A DNA stretch of 64,000 nt from Bacteroidota bacterium (GTDB lineage Bacteria > Bacteroidota > Ignavibacteria > Ignavibacteriales > Melioribacteraceae). How positions within the stretch are numbered: the stretch's first letter is position 1; each line of letters starts with the position of its first letter. Below the pieces are notes generated by a model that saw only the letters and a program-made list of their open reading frames with translations, made no database searches and was not told the DNA's origin. This document shows positions 37,822 to 45,132 of the stretch, in pieces. Both the position numbers and the translations under genes were made by a program. The stretch lies in contig JAHJUE010000008.1 of NCBI GenBank assembly GCA_018829205.1, positions 1 through 64,000 on the forward strand, given 5' to 3'.

Positions 37822-38268
37822 ATGAAAAAATATTTTTTAATTACGGCTATAATCATTCCGCTTTTTGCGGCTTGTTCATCCCTAACGCTTAAACCGGTTA
37901 ATTTCGGCTGGCCGCTTGAAAATGTATTAAAATCTGATGCAAGCGGAATAGTGGAAGAACAAAGACATTCATTAACATTTAATGTTGTTCCTTTATTCCA
38001 AGCTGAATTTGGAGATTCGGCAAACGCCGACTCAAAAGAAATAAGATTAATAAGAAATAATGAAGGATATTATTTTATTACCGCGATGGGGTTTAAAAAT
38101 GTTTATATGTTCAGCGCGGAGAACAGTTCATTAAATCTTGAGAAAAGTTTTTTTGTTATAAATGAAGGAATGCAAAATCCCGTACTGAATCAAAGAAATA
38201 CATATATAGAATTAATTGAAGGCGAAAGCATTTATGAAATAACAAGCAAAGGGATAGTGAAGAGGTAA
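37822..38268 (+). CDS. Small lipoprotein of unknown family
   Basis: 148 residues. Lipobox FAACSS with lipidated Cys18, then a beta-rich domain: HSLTFNVVPLFQAEFGDS, EIRLIRNNEGYYFITAMGFKNVYMFSAEN. It starts after SD AGGAG. The next gene begins 2 nt after its stop, so the two are co-translated. I do not recognise the family; the arrangement suggests its partner is the coiled-coil membrane protein. Confidence 0.75.
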   Translation: MKKYFLITAIIIPLFAACSSLTLKPVNFGWPLENVLKSDASGIVEEQRHSLTFNVVPLFQAEFGDSANADSKEIRLIRNNEGYYFITAMGFKNVYMFSAENSSLNLEKSFFVINEGMQNPVLNQRNTYIELIEGESIYEITSKGIVKR

Positions 38269-38270
38269 TT

Positions 38271-39500
38271 ATGAAAAACCCAAAATATAAGTTATCAAAT
38301 GCAATTTTATTTTTACTTTTTTTTACGAATTTTTTAATTGCTCAATCCGATTTTGAGAAAGTTGAAAACTTTAAAAACAGATATAAACAGATTGAAAATA
38401 GTATTAAAGACGCTGACGGATTGGATGATTGTTTTTCTATTGAAAATGAAATCATAAAACTAAAAGGTGATTTTGCAGGCGATATTCAGCTGCTTGACAA
38501 CAGCCTGTACCCGCTTAACTTTAATTCTTCTATTAACAACCTGGTTGCCGCGCTCGAAACCCGTAGAGGAGATTTTTCTCAGATCAGCGATTTGCAGGAA
38601 GAAGTTATTGGATTAAAAGACAGAATCACATTATTGGACAGACAGAACGTAACCCTGCTTGAAAAGATTAAAGATTTGGAGGATTTGCATAATAAGGACG
38701 CGGCGGCAATTCAGTCGCTTCAAAGATTAACCGATCAGTTAAGATCCAATCTTAGAAAAAAAGATGAAATTGTTGTTGGTATTATCGACAGCCTTCTTGC
38801 CGAGTTTGTGAGTCATCCGTTTGTACTTAACGATGCCGAAAGATTATCATTTGACAAGAAGATAGAATATAACAACCTGTTTTATAATATTGATAGAACT
38901 ATATCCGATAATATAGAATTTATAAAAGTAAGCCAATTAAGAGCCGATGACCTTTCGGATTTGAAGGAAAAATATAACCGCTTTTCAAAAACATGGAAAC
39001 AAATTGGTCCTAAATTAACGGAAATGTATTTGAACAGAGCCGACCGGACTGCCTCCCTTGAAAGGATTGATGCGAAATTTTCCCAATGGAATTATGAAAT
39101 TAATACTCAAATTTGGAGAAATATAAATTCACTTTTTAAAGAAAAAAATATCAAACTATCCGCGTATGAAAACGGCAAAGAGTTCACCGATAGAGTAACC
39201 GGTTTTATAGAAGATGAAATTAAAAATATCGGCATTAAAAAAGCAGCCGAATCGGAAAATATATACTATACATTTTCAGATACATTATGGTTCGGCCAAA
39301 TACAGCCTAATTGGGTCCCGATATTAATTGAGCATAAAATGCTTGAAGAATCTCAAAAGGATACTATTGAAAGCCGCATTGCGAATTGGAAAGCTCAAGT
39401 AATCACAGAAGAACTTTCTGTTTGGGTATATATACTGGGCATAGTTGTTTTAATTATAATTGTGCTTGGTCTTTCCTCGATATTCCGAAAAAAAAATTAA
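38271..39500 (+). CDS. Exported coiled-coil protein with a C-terminal membrane anchor
   Basis: 409 residues. A signal peptide (about 1-24, ending FLIAQSD) and a C-terminal transmembrane helix (VWVYILGIVVLIIIVLGLSSIF, then RKKN) enclose a long helical, partly coiled-coil region with LQEEVIGLKDRITLLDRQNVTLLEKIKDLE near 105-135. The topology should place the bulk in the periplasm with a short cytoplasmic tail. No named domain. Follows the lipoprotein gene by 2 nt and is closed by a terminator, so the pair makes a two-gene unit. Confidence 0.75.
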   Translation: MKNPKYKLSNAILFLLFFTNFLIAQSDFEKVENFKNRYKQIENSIKDADGLDDCFSIENEIIKLKGDFAGDIQLLDNSLYPLNFNSSINNLVAALETRRGDFSQISDLQEEVIGLKDRITLLDRQNVTLLEKIKDLEDLHNKDAAAIQSLQRLTDQLRSNLRKKDEIVVGIIDSLLAEFVSHPFVLNDAERLSFDKKIEYNNLFYNIDRTISDNIEFIKVSQLRADDLSDLKEKYNRFSKTWKQIGPKLTEMYLNRADRTASLERIDAKFSQWNYEINTQIWRNINSLFKEKNIKLSAYENGKEFTDRVTGFIEDEIKNIGIKKAAESENIYYTFSDTLWFGQIQPNWVPILIEHKMLEESQKDTIESRIANWKAQVITEELSVWVYILGIVVLIIIVLGLSSIFRKKN

Positions 39501-39532
39501 TAGCGTAATATTTTGATTTTATAAAGGGACGG

Positions 39533-39559
39533 TTAATTTATTACTGTCCCTTTTTTTTT
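39533..39559 (+). terminator. Intrinsic terminator after the coiled-coil gene
   Basis: AAGGGACGGT pairs with ACTGTCCCTT with one G-T pair across an AT-rich loop, then T9. Confidence 0.9.
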
Positions 39560-39592
39560 GTATTTTCCGCGAAATAAAAAATTGTTTACTTA

Positions 39593-40156
39593 ATGTCATT
39601 AGAGATTAAAATGGATTCTCAAATTTCAGACGGATATATAATTCTGCGGAAGTATAACAAAGAAGATCTTCTTAACAGGTATTCGGCAATAAAAGATAAC
39701 CTGCAGGAAATTTCCAAATGGCTTTCGTTCTGCAGACCTGATTACACCGAAACGCAGAACTTACTTTGGTATGTCGCTTACAATAAGAATTGGGATAACA
39801 AAATTGAATTCCCATTCGCAATTATTGAAAAAGAATCAGGAAGTTATATTGGTGAATGTGTTTTAAACCATATAAATCATTTGCATAAACTGGCAAACGT
39901 AACTTATTGGATAAAAAAAGAATTTACCGGCAAAGGGACTACAACAAGAGCCGTAAAATTGGCCGCGAAATTCGGATTCGAAAAACTTGAATTAAGAAGA
40001 ATAGAAATTTTTATGGAACCGGAAAATATTGCTAGTATCAAAGTCGCCGAAAAAGCGGGCGCGGTTAAAGAAGGTATTTTAAGGAATAGAATTTTTTCAA
40101 ATGAAATTTCAAAAGATGCGCTTATGTATTCCTTAATTCCGGGCGATTTAAAATAA
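39593..40156 (+). CDS. GNAT family N-acetyltransferase (RimJ/RimL-like)
   Basis: 187 residues. The C-terminal half is the acetyltransferase: YIGECVLNHINHLHKLANVTYWIKKEFTGKGTTTRAVKLAAKFGFEKLELRRIEIFMEPENIAS shows the acetyl-CoA-binding signature 'tGKGxxtxA' and the 'NxxSxxvaekaGF'-type end (NIASIKVAEKAGAVKEG). Might modify ribosomal proteins, small molecules or toxins. Position 39611 is another possible ATG. No strong SD. Confidence 0.88.
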   Translation: MSLEIKMDSQISDGYIILRKYNKEDLLNRYSAIKDNLQEISKWLSFCRPDYTETQNLLWYVAYNKNWDNKIEFPFAIIEKESGSYIGECVLNHINHLHKLANVTYWIKKEFTGKGTTTRAVKLAAKFGFEKLELRRIEIFMEPENIASIKVAEKAGAVKEGILRNRIFSNEISKDALMYSLIPGDLK

Positions 40157-40227
40157 ACTAGCTGAGCAATGTCAAATAATTATTACCTGTCTTGATGAAT
40201 AAATTAAATTAATAAAATGGGGTAAAT

Positions 40228-40767
40228 ATGAAAAATTTAATTTTAATATTTTTTTTGCTTTTTGTCATATCAATAAGGGGGAATAATATGACCGATCAGA
40301 ATAACAAAATTATAATTCAAGAAATAACTGTAAATGCCGGCATTGAAGATGCATATAATGCATGGACAACAAAAAAAGGAATGCAGACTTTTTTTGCGCC
40401 TGAATGTGAAGTCGAGTTAAAACTTTTGGGAAAATACCGTGTGCATTTTTTCCCGGAAAATCCACCCGGTTCCAAAGGAGCGGAAGATGAAATTGTAATT
40501 TCATTTCAGAAAAATAAAATGTTCTCTTTTACCTGGGGTTTCCCGCCGTCACTTCCCGATTTAAGGGATAATCAGAAAACAATTGTAATGTTGCGGTTTG
40601 AGGATTTGGGAAATAATAAAACAAAGGTCGTTTTTACCCAATCAGGATGGGGAGAAGGAGAGGATTGGGAAAAAGGATTTATGTATTTCGAAAAAGCATG
40701 GAAAGACGTTGTTCTTAAAAGATTTGCTGAAAGATTTGAAAAAGGTCCGGTTGATTGGAATAATTAA
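40228..40767 (+). CDS. SRPBCC / AHSA1-like domain protein with two possible starts
   Basis: 179 residues from ATG 40228, which has GGGG 5 nt upstream. A second in-frame ATG at 40288 (residue 21) follows AAGGGGGA by 5 nt. The longer form starts with the hydrophobic MKNLILIFFLLFVISIRGN, a signal-peptide-like segment; the shorter form lacks it. The remainder is an AHSA1 (activator of Hsp90 ATPase homologue) SRPBCC domain: TVNAGIEDAYNAWTTKKGMQTFFAP, RVHFFPENPPGSKGAEDE, KVVFTQSGWGEGEDWEKGFMYF. Such domains bind small hydrophobic ligands. Whether the product is exported depends on the start chosen. Confidence 0.85.
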   Translation: MKNLILIFFLLFVISIRGNNMTDQNNKIIIQEITVNAGIEDAYNAWTTKKGMQTFFAPECEVELKLLGKYRVHFFPENPPGSKGAEDEIVISFQKNKMFSFTWGFPPSLPDLRDNQKTIVMLRFEDLGNNKTKVVFTQSGWGEGEDWEKGFMYFEKAWKDVVLKRFAERFEKGPVDWNN

Positions 40768-40920
40768 CATATCCTGGTTTATAACTTTTTCAGATTATTT
40801 ATTAATTACCTATTTATAGTTATAAAATATTTGTCAAAATAGTTTTTTGAAAAAAATATTGTTTTAATTGGTTGAAGATTTTAAATATTTCCCGATTAAA
40901 CTAAAGACAGGATTGTTAGA

Positions 40921-41331
40921 ATGAATGATTGTCAGTTTTCGCTAGAGTTTAAAGTAAGAGATTATGAATGTGATATTCAGGGTATCGTTAATAATGCTGT
41001 ATACCTAAATTATCTAGAACATGCGAGACATGAATTTTTATTAAGCAGGGGAATAAGTTTCGCTGAACTTTCAAAAAAAAAGATCAATCTTGTTGTTATT
41101 AGAACAGAGCTTGATTATAAAAGTCCATTGAGAAGCGGAGATGAATTTAGCATTGAAGTAAATTTTGAACAAATTTCTCCGCTGTGTTTTTGTTTTAATC
41201 AAACAATTTATAAACGACCGGATAGAAAATTAGTCATGAACGCGAAAGTATTCGGCACTGGAATAAATGAAAAAGGAAGGCCGTGTATTCCCGAAGAAAT
41301 AAGAAAAAATTTTATTGAGCTTAGTAATTAA
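40921..41331 (+). CDS. 4-hydroxybenzoyl-CoA thioesterase-like acyl-CoA thioesterase (hotdog fold)
   Basis: 136 residues, hotdog fold. FSLEFKVRDYECDIQGIVNNAVYLNYLEHAR matches the YbgC/4HBT signature, including the 'D..GivnNavYl.y.e.aR' pattern with the catalytic aspartate position occupied by Asp in DIQG. It would hydrolyse short-chain or aryl acyl-CoA. Starts a compact run of three small genes (gaps of 13 and 12 nt). Confidence 0.9.
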   Translation: MNDCQFSLEFKVRDYECDIQGIVNNAVYLNYLEHARHEFLLSRGISFAELSKKKINLVVIRTELDYKSPLRSGDEFSIEVNFEQISPLCFCFNQTIYKRPDRKLVMNAKVFGTGINEKGRPCIPEEIRKNFIELSN

Positions 41332-41344
41332 TAATTGAGAGCAA

Positions 41345-41827
41345 ATGCAGATTAGAAAAGCAGGCAAAAGCGATTTCGAATATATTTATCCGTTGGTTGC
41401 CGAAGTTTTTGCAAACGGCGACACATATGTTTTCCCCGGTAATTTAAGCCGCGGTGAAATTTTTGATATTTGGATGAAGAACATACAAATTGTTTATGTC
41501 GCGGTTGAGGACGGCAAAATATTAGGAACATATTATATTAAACCCAACCAGCCCGGTCACGGCTCTCACGTGTGCAACGCGGGATATATTGTAAGTGCCG
41601 AAGAGAGAGGAAAAGGAATCGGAAAATCAATGTGTCTGCATTCTTTGGAAGAAGCAAAAATGTTAGGATATAAAGCAATTCAGTATAATCTTGTTGTAAG
41701 CACAAACAAAGGTGCTGTAAAACTTTGGGAAAGCTGCGGTTTTGAAATAGTCGGCACTTTACCGAAATCATTTAATCATAAAAAACTTGGTTATGTTGAT
41801 GCTTATGTAATGTATAAAGAATTATGA
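41345..41827 (+). CDS. GNAT family N-acetyltransferase
   Basis: 160 residues. IRKAGKSDFEYIYPLVAEVF at the N-terminus and the acetyl-CoA-binding SAEERGKGIGKSMCLHSLEEAK in the middle define a GNAT enzyme, and NKGAVKLWESCGFEIVGTLP is the usual end. Substrate unknown. Lies 13 nt after the thioesterase gene. Confidence 0.92.
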   Translation: MQIRKAGKSDFEYIYPLVAEVFANGDTYVFPGNLSRGEIFDIWMKNIQIVYVAVEDGKILGTYYIKPNQPGHGSHVCNAGYIVSAEERGKGIGKSMCLHSLEEAKMLGYKAIQYNLVVSTNKGAVKLWESCGFEIVGTLPKSFNHKKLGYVDAYVMYKEL

Positions 41828-41839
41828 AAGGAAATACCA

Positions 41840-42187
41840 ATGGGGGATAAATTATTTTTAAACAACATTAAAATGAATGTTGTGCATACCGATGGAATAG
41901 GCGTAGTAAATAAAGACACGTATTTTAATTTCAAGCAGACTGAAAATATTGTTATCGCTGAATATTCCGGAGGAGGAATTAAAACCGGTTATTTAATAGG
42001 CAAGTTGGAAAATGATAAGCTTGAATTTAGATATGTTCAATTGCAGACAGACGGAATGCTTGACGGCGGCAAATCTTATTGTGAAGTTAAAATTTTAGAG
42101 GATGGAAGAATTCAGATTATTGAACATTTCCAATGGGAAACCAGAGAAGGTACCGGTACAAATATTTTTGAAGAATTAAAAGAATAA
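41840..42187 (+). CDS. Small lipocalin-like protein often labelled N-acetylglutamate synthase
   Basis: 115 residues with a repetitive beta pattern: GVVNKDTYFNFKQTENIVIAEYSGGGIKTGYLIGKLENDKLEFRYVQLQTDG and KILEDGRIQIIEHFQWETREGTGTNIFEE. I recall short Bacteroidota proteins like this annotated 'N-acetylglutamate synthase' without any acetyltransferase domain. Here that label has no support in the sequence. It follows the GNAT gene by 12 nt. Confidence 0.75.
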   Translation: MGDKLFLNNIKMNVVHTDGIGVVNKDTYFNFKQTENIVIAEYSGGGIKTGYLIGKLENDKLEFRYVQLQTDGMLDGGKSYCEVKILEDGRIQIIEHFQWETREGTGTNIFEELKE

Positions 42188-42188
42188 A

Positions 42189-42956
42189 TTATTTCTTTGC
42201 CTCGTTCAAATCCCAGCTATAGCTGAGGTAATTAATTTCCCAATCCGATAAACTTTCCTTTATATTTATTGATATTTCTTCAGTCAGAAATCGTGATACA
42301 TATAATAATATTTCTTCATCATTGCTGCCGAAATCATCATCGTACCAATCCATAATTTTAGAAAGTGAAGCGGTTTTTGTTTTTAAATCGAACTGATTTT
42401 TTGATTCATCGTTAAAAAATTTTATTGATTGATTTTCTAATTGTTCATCAAGTTTAAAACCTTCATAAGCTTCAAAAAGTAGCGGGGGACAGCTTAAAGC
42501 AGCGCACACAAGAGCAAAATGGATTCTCGGTTCGTTAAATTCTTTCCTAATTATATCGTGTTCAATATTATTCAATGATAAGGTTTTATTCCCAATTTTT
42601 ATCCATTCTTTATGCCAGACAGTTTTGCCTAAAATCTGTCCGATAACTAATCCGCCGGTGTGCAGATCATTAATGCTTTCGACGGGATAATTCTCCACTA
42701 TTAATTTTAAGGTGAAAGCGTTATAAGCGTTCATCCAAAATGCGAGTTTATCATTTTTGTCAGCAATGTTTTCGGGATTAACTCTTTGCAGTTCGTCAAT
42801 GTATTTAGTTAATCTTTCATCCCCTTTCATCTCATTATATTTTACCAATCCGTTAACCACATAATCATTTAAGATTTCTGTGAATAATTTATGCCGTTCT
42901 TTTTGAGCAGTCGTTATATTGGTAAGAATTAAAAAAAACAGGATTAATATTTTCAT
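42189..42956 (-). CDS. Secreted DUF547 domain protein
   Basis: 255 residues. Signal peptide (ILILFFLILTNITTAQ). DUF547 marks: DKLAFWMNAYNAFTLKLIVENYPVESI, IRKEFNEPRIHFALVCAALSCPPLLFEAYEGFKLDEQLE. DUF547 proteins have a transglutaminase/cysteine-protease-like fold by prediction, and CAALSCPPL contains the conserved Cys. No function is established. Converges with the small gene at 41840-42187, leaving one base between them. Confidence 0.88.
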   Translation of the reverse strand: MKILILFFLILTNITTAQKERHKLFTEILNDYVVNGLVKYNEMKGDERLTKYIDELQRVNPENIADKNDKLAFWMNAYNAFTLKLIVENYPVESINDLHTGGLVIGQILGKTVWHKEWIKIGNKTLSLNNIEHDIIRKEFNEPRIHFALVCAALSCPPLLFEAYEGFKLDEQLENQSIKFFNDESKNQFDLKTKTASLSKIMDWYDDDFGSNDEEILLYVSRFLTEEISINIKESLSDWEINYLSYSWDLNEAKK

Positions 42957-43059
42957 TTCATCCCTTTCGTATTTTTAGCGTTCTTTTAACATGCCTGCCG
43001 GTTGAAAAGTGAAATTGTTTCTCGCAAAGTCTGCAAAGTTATTCCCAAAGAATACTAAG

Positions 43060-43743
43060 TTAATTAATCAATAATTTTTTCATAATCTTTTTAAGTTGAA
43101 CATTCCCAATACCCGGTTCGGAAAGCCATGTCATCAAATCAATTTTATCATCAATGTCTATAAGGCTTTCTTCTACTTTTATACTTAAACCAAGCTCTTT
43201 AATCTGTCTAATTGTTTTCGGAAAAACTTCTTCACTGCTCCATTTTATATTTTGAAAAACCTCAGGGTAAAAACTTTTCATTCCTAAAAAATTATAGCCT
43301 CCGTCGTGCGAAGGCGAAATTACAAAATCACTATTATCAAGTTGATTAAAAGCGTTTAACAAAATATCTTTTGATAAATCCGGGATATCTGTGCCTATAA
43401 TTATTACTTTATTTTTCCCGTGAGCAAATACAGTTTGGAATGCATCGCTCATTTTGTTTCCCAAATCACCGCCGGTCTGCGGTTTATAAATAAAATTTTT
43501 GTTAACCCATTTTTTTATTTCCGAAACATTATTGTCAATTCCGTAAAACAAATAACAATCGATGCCAAGTTTATTCAATTGCGAAAGTTCTTCAAAAATA
43601 TACGCCGCGTTATATTTATAAAACTCAATTGCTAAATCATTGCCGAGATCGGATGCAAGCCTGGTTTTTACTTTTCCGGGTTCCGGCATTTTCGCGAAAA
43701 TTATTACGGCGGAGTTATCGTCATTTGCCAAAATATTTTTCAT
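43060..43743 (-). CDS. TIGR04282-like (DUF2064) glycosyltransferase
   Basis: 227 residues. VIIFAKMPEPGKVKTRLAS at the N-terminus and PDLSKDILLNAFNQLDNSDFVISPSHDGGYNFLGMK identify a DUF2064/CofC-like nucleotidyl- or glycosyltransferase of the sort labelled 'TIGR04282 arsenosugar biosynthesis glycosyltransferase'. IGTDIPD carries the likely metal-binding Asp. It overlaps the next upstream gene by 23 nt, so the two are surely coupled. The arsenosugar link is from the family name, not from any arsenic gene here. Confidence 0.88.
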   Translation of the reverse strand: MKNILANDDNSAVIIFAKMPEPGKVKTRLASDLGNDLAIEFYKYNAAYIFEELSQLNKLGIDCYLFYGIDNNVSEIKKWVNKNFIYKPQTGGDLGNKMSDAFQTVFAHGKNKVIIIGTDIPDLSKDILLNAFNQLDNSDFVISPSHDGGYNFLGMKSFYPEVFQNIKWSSEEVFPKTIRQIKELGLSIKVEESLIDIDDKIDLMTWLSEPGIGNVQLKKIMKKLLIN

Positions 43744-44395
43744 AAATTTTATCGGGATTAACTTTCATTAAATATAAAGTAAAATAATATATGTTAAACA
43801 GCTGGGTTAAAATTATTCCCTTTTTATAAAATCTTCTGCCCGATGTAATAACAGCAGCAGGAAATTTATAAATGGGAGCTACTTTTCTTGCATTTCTAAA
43901 AAGTTCAACATCCTCAAAAAGTTTAATATTTGGAAAACCTCCCAGACTTTTCAGAAATTCCTTCTCTATCACTATTGCTTGATCACCGAATGTAGTAAAT
44001 ATAGTATCAAATTTTGTCGCCCGGCAATATAACTTCATTAAAAAATTTTCAGTATCAAAACTTAATTTGAAAGTGGCTATTTTATTATGGCTGTTGCAAA
44101 AAAAGTCATTAATTAAAATAAAAGAATTTTGCGGTAAAAAAGTGTCGGCGTGCAGATAAATCAATGTTTTTCCTTCCGCGTATTTTGTTCCCTCGTTTAA
44201 CTGTAAACCTTTTCCCGGAGAAGAGCGGCAAATTTTTACATTAAAACTTTCCGCAATTTTTATAGTATTATCTCTGCTGCCGCCGTCTGATATTATTATT
44301 TCAATATCTTCATCAAAACTTCTTAAATGATTTAGAAGTAATTCTAAATTCTCTTCTTCATTTAACGTCGGTATTATAACAGAATATAAGGGCAT
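43721..44395 (-). CDS. TIGR04283-like family 2 glycosyltransferase
   Basis: 224 residues. IIPTLNEEENLELLLNHLRSF, ISDGGSRDNTIKIAESF and the DxD-type segment LIYLHADTFLP define a GT2 enzyme. FGDQAIVIEKEFLKSLGGFPNIKLFEDVELFRNARK is the acceptor region, and a C-terminal hydrophobic stretch (LFNIYYFTLYLM) might touch the membrane. The TIGR04283 group often accompanies TIGR04282, as here. Sugar and acceptor unknown. Confidence 0.88.
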   Translation of the reverse strand: MPLYSVIIPTLNEEENLELLLNHLRSFDEDIEIIISDGGSRDNTIKIAESFNVKICRSSPGKGLQLNEGTKYAEGKTLIYLHADTFLPQNSFILINDFFCNSHNKIATFKLSFDTENFLMKLYCRATKFDTIFTTFGDQAIVIEKEFLKSLGGFPNIKLFEDVELFRNARKVAPIYKFPAAVITSGRRFYKKGIILTQLFNIYYFTLYLMKVNPDKIYEKYFGK

Positions 44396-44435
44396 ATAGG
44401 TTTAATTTTTTATAACAAAAAATTTGAAGGAAAGA

Positions 44436-45131
44436 TTAATGTTTTTTAAATGCGAATTTAAATATTGTGCTTAAAATTATAATGCTGGCCATTACTGTCC
44501 CTTTAATGGTCCCGGTAACTTTTGATTTGCCGATCCGTTTACGGTATTTTACGGGTACTTCTTTAATTTTATATTTATTTTGCGCCGCTTTAATCTGCAT
44601 TTCAACAGTCCAGCCGTACCATTTGTCCAGCATCTGCATTTCTAATAGTTTATTAAATTTTATTGCGCGGAAGGGACCAAGATCTGTGTATTTAACTTTC
44701 CAGAAAAAGTTTATTAATACACCTGCAATAATGCTTCCTACCTGTGATTGAAACGGAAGCGCGCCTTTTTCTCTTTCTCCAAGCACCCTGCTTCCGATTA
44801 CAAAATCGAAACCGTCTTCAACAATTGGTTTTAACAATTGCGGAATCTCTTCAGGATAATCACTGTAATCACCGTCCAAAAAAACGATTATATCAAAATT
44901 CTTATTTCTGCAGTATTCAATTCCTGTTAAACAAGCAGCACCGTAACCTTGAAATGTTTCGGAAAGAACAGTAGCCCCTGCCTTGCCGGCTGCCGCTGCT
45001 GTGTTATCTGTTGAATTGTTGTTTACAACAATCACTTCATCGACAATATTTTTAGGTATATCAAAAATTACTTTAGCAATAGAGCTTTCTTCGTTGAATG
45101 CCGGAATAATAACCGCGGTTTTATTTGTCAT
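44436..45131 (-). CDS. Family 2 glycosyltransferase (dolichyl-phosphate-mannose-synthase-like)
   Basis: 231 residues. AVIIPAFNEESSIAKVIFDIP, NNSTDNTAAAAGKAGATVLSE, FLDGDYSDYPEEIPQLL (DxD-like Asp) and PVKYRKRIGKSKVTGTIKG are typical of the DPM1-like bacterial family. VGSIIAGVLINFFW is a hydrophobic patch and a further helix ends the protein. Such enzymes move a sugar onto polyprenyl phosphate. It is separated from the two glycosyltransferases downstream by 40 nt and from the amylase gene upstream by one base. Confidence 0.88.
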   Translation of the reverse strand: MTNKTAVIIPAFNEESSIAKVIFDIPKNIVDEVIVVNNNSTDNTAAAAGKAGATVLSETFQGYGAACLTGIEYCRNKNFDIIVFLDGDYSDYPEEIPQLLKPIVEDGFDFVIGSRVLGEREKGALPFQSQVGSIIAGVLINFFWKVKYTDLGPFRAIKFNKLLEMQMLDKWYGWTVEMQIKAAQNKYKIKEVPVKYRKRIGKSKVTGTIKGTVMASIIILSTIFKFAFKKH

Positions 45132-45132
45132 T

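Noticed and set aside
41840-42187. Function as N-acetylglutamate synthase
   Set aside because: The remembered database label lacks any support: no acetyl-CoA-binding motif or synthase fold is visible in 115 residues.
43020-43050. Fifth copy of the dispersed palindrome
   Set aside because: Only short CGCAAAG/GCAAAG words match and no paired arm is present, so it is too degenerate to count.
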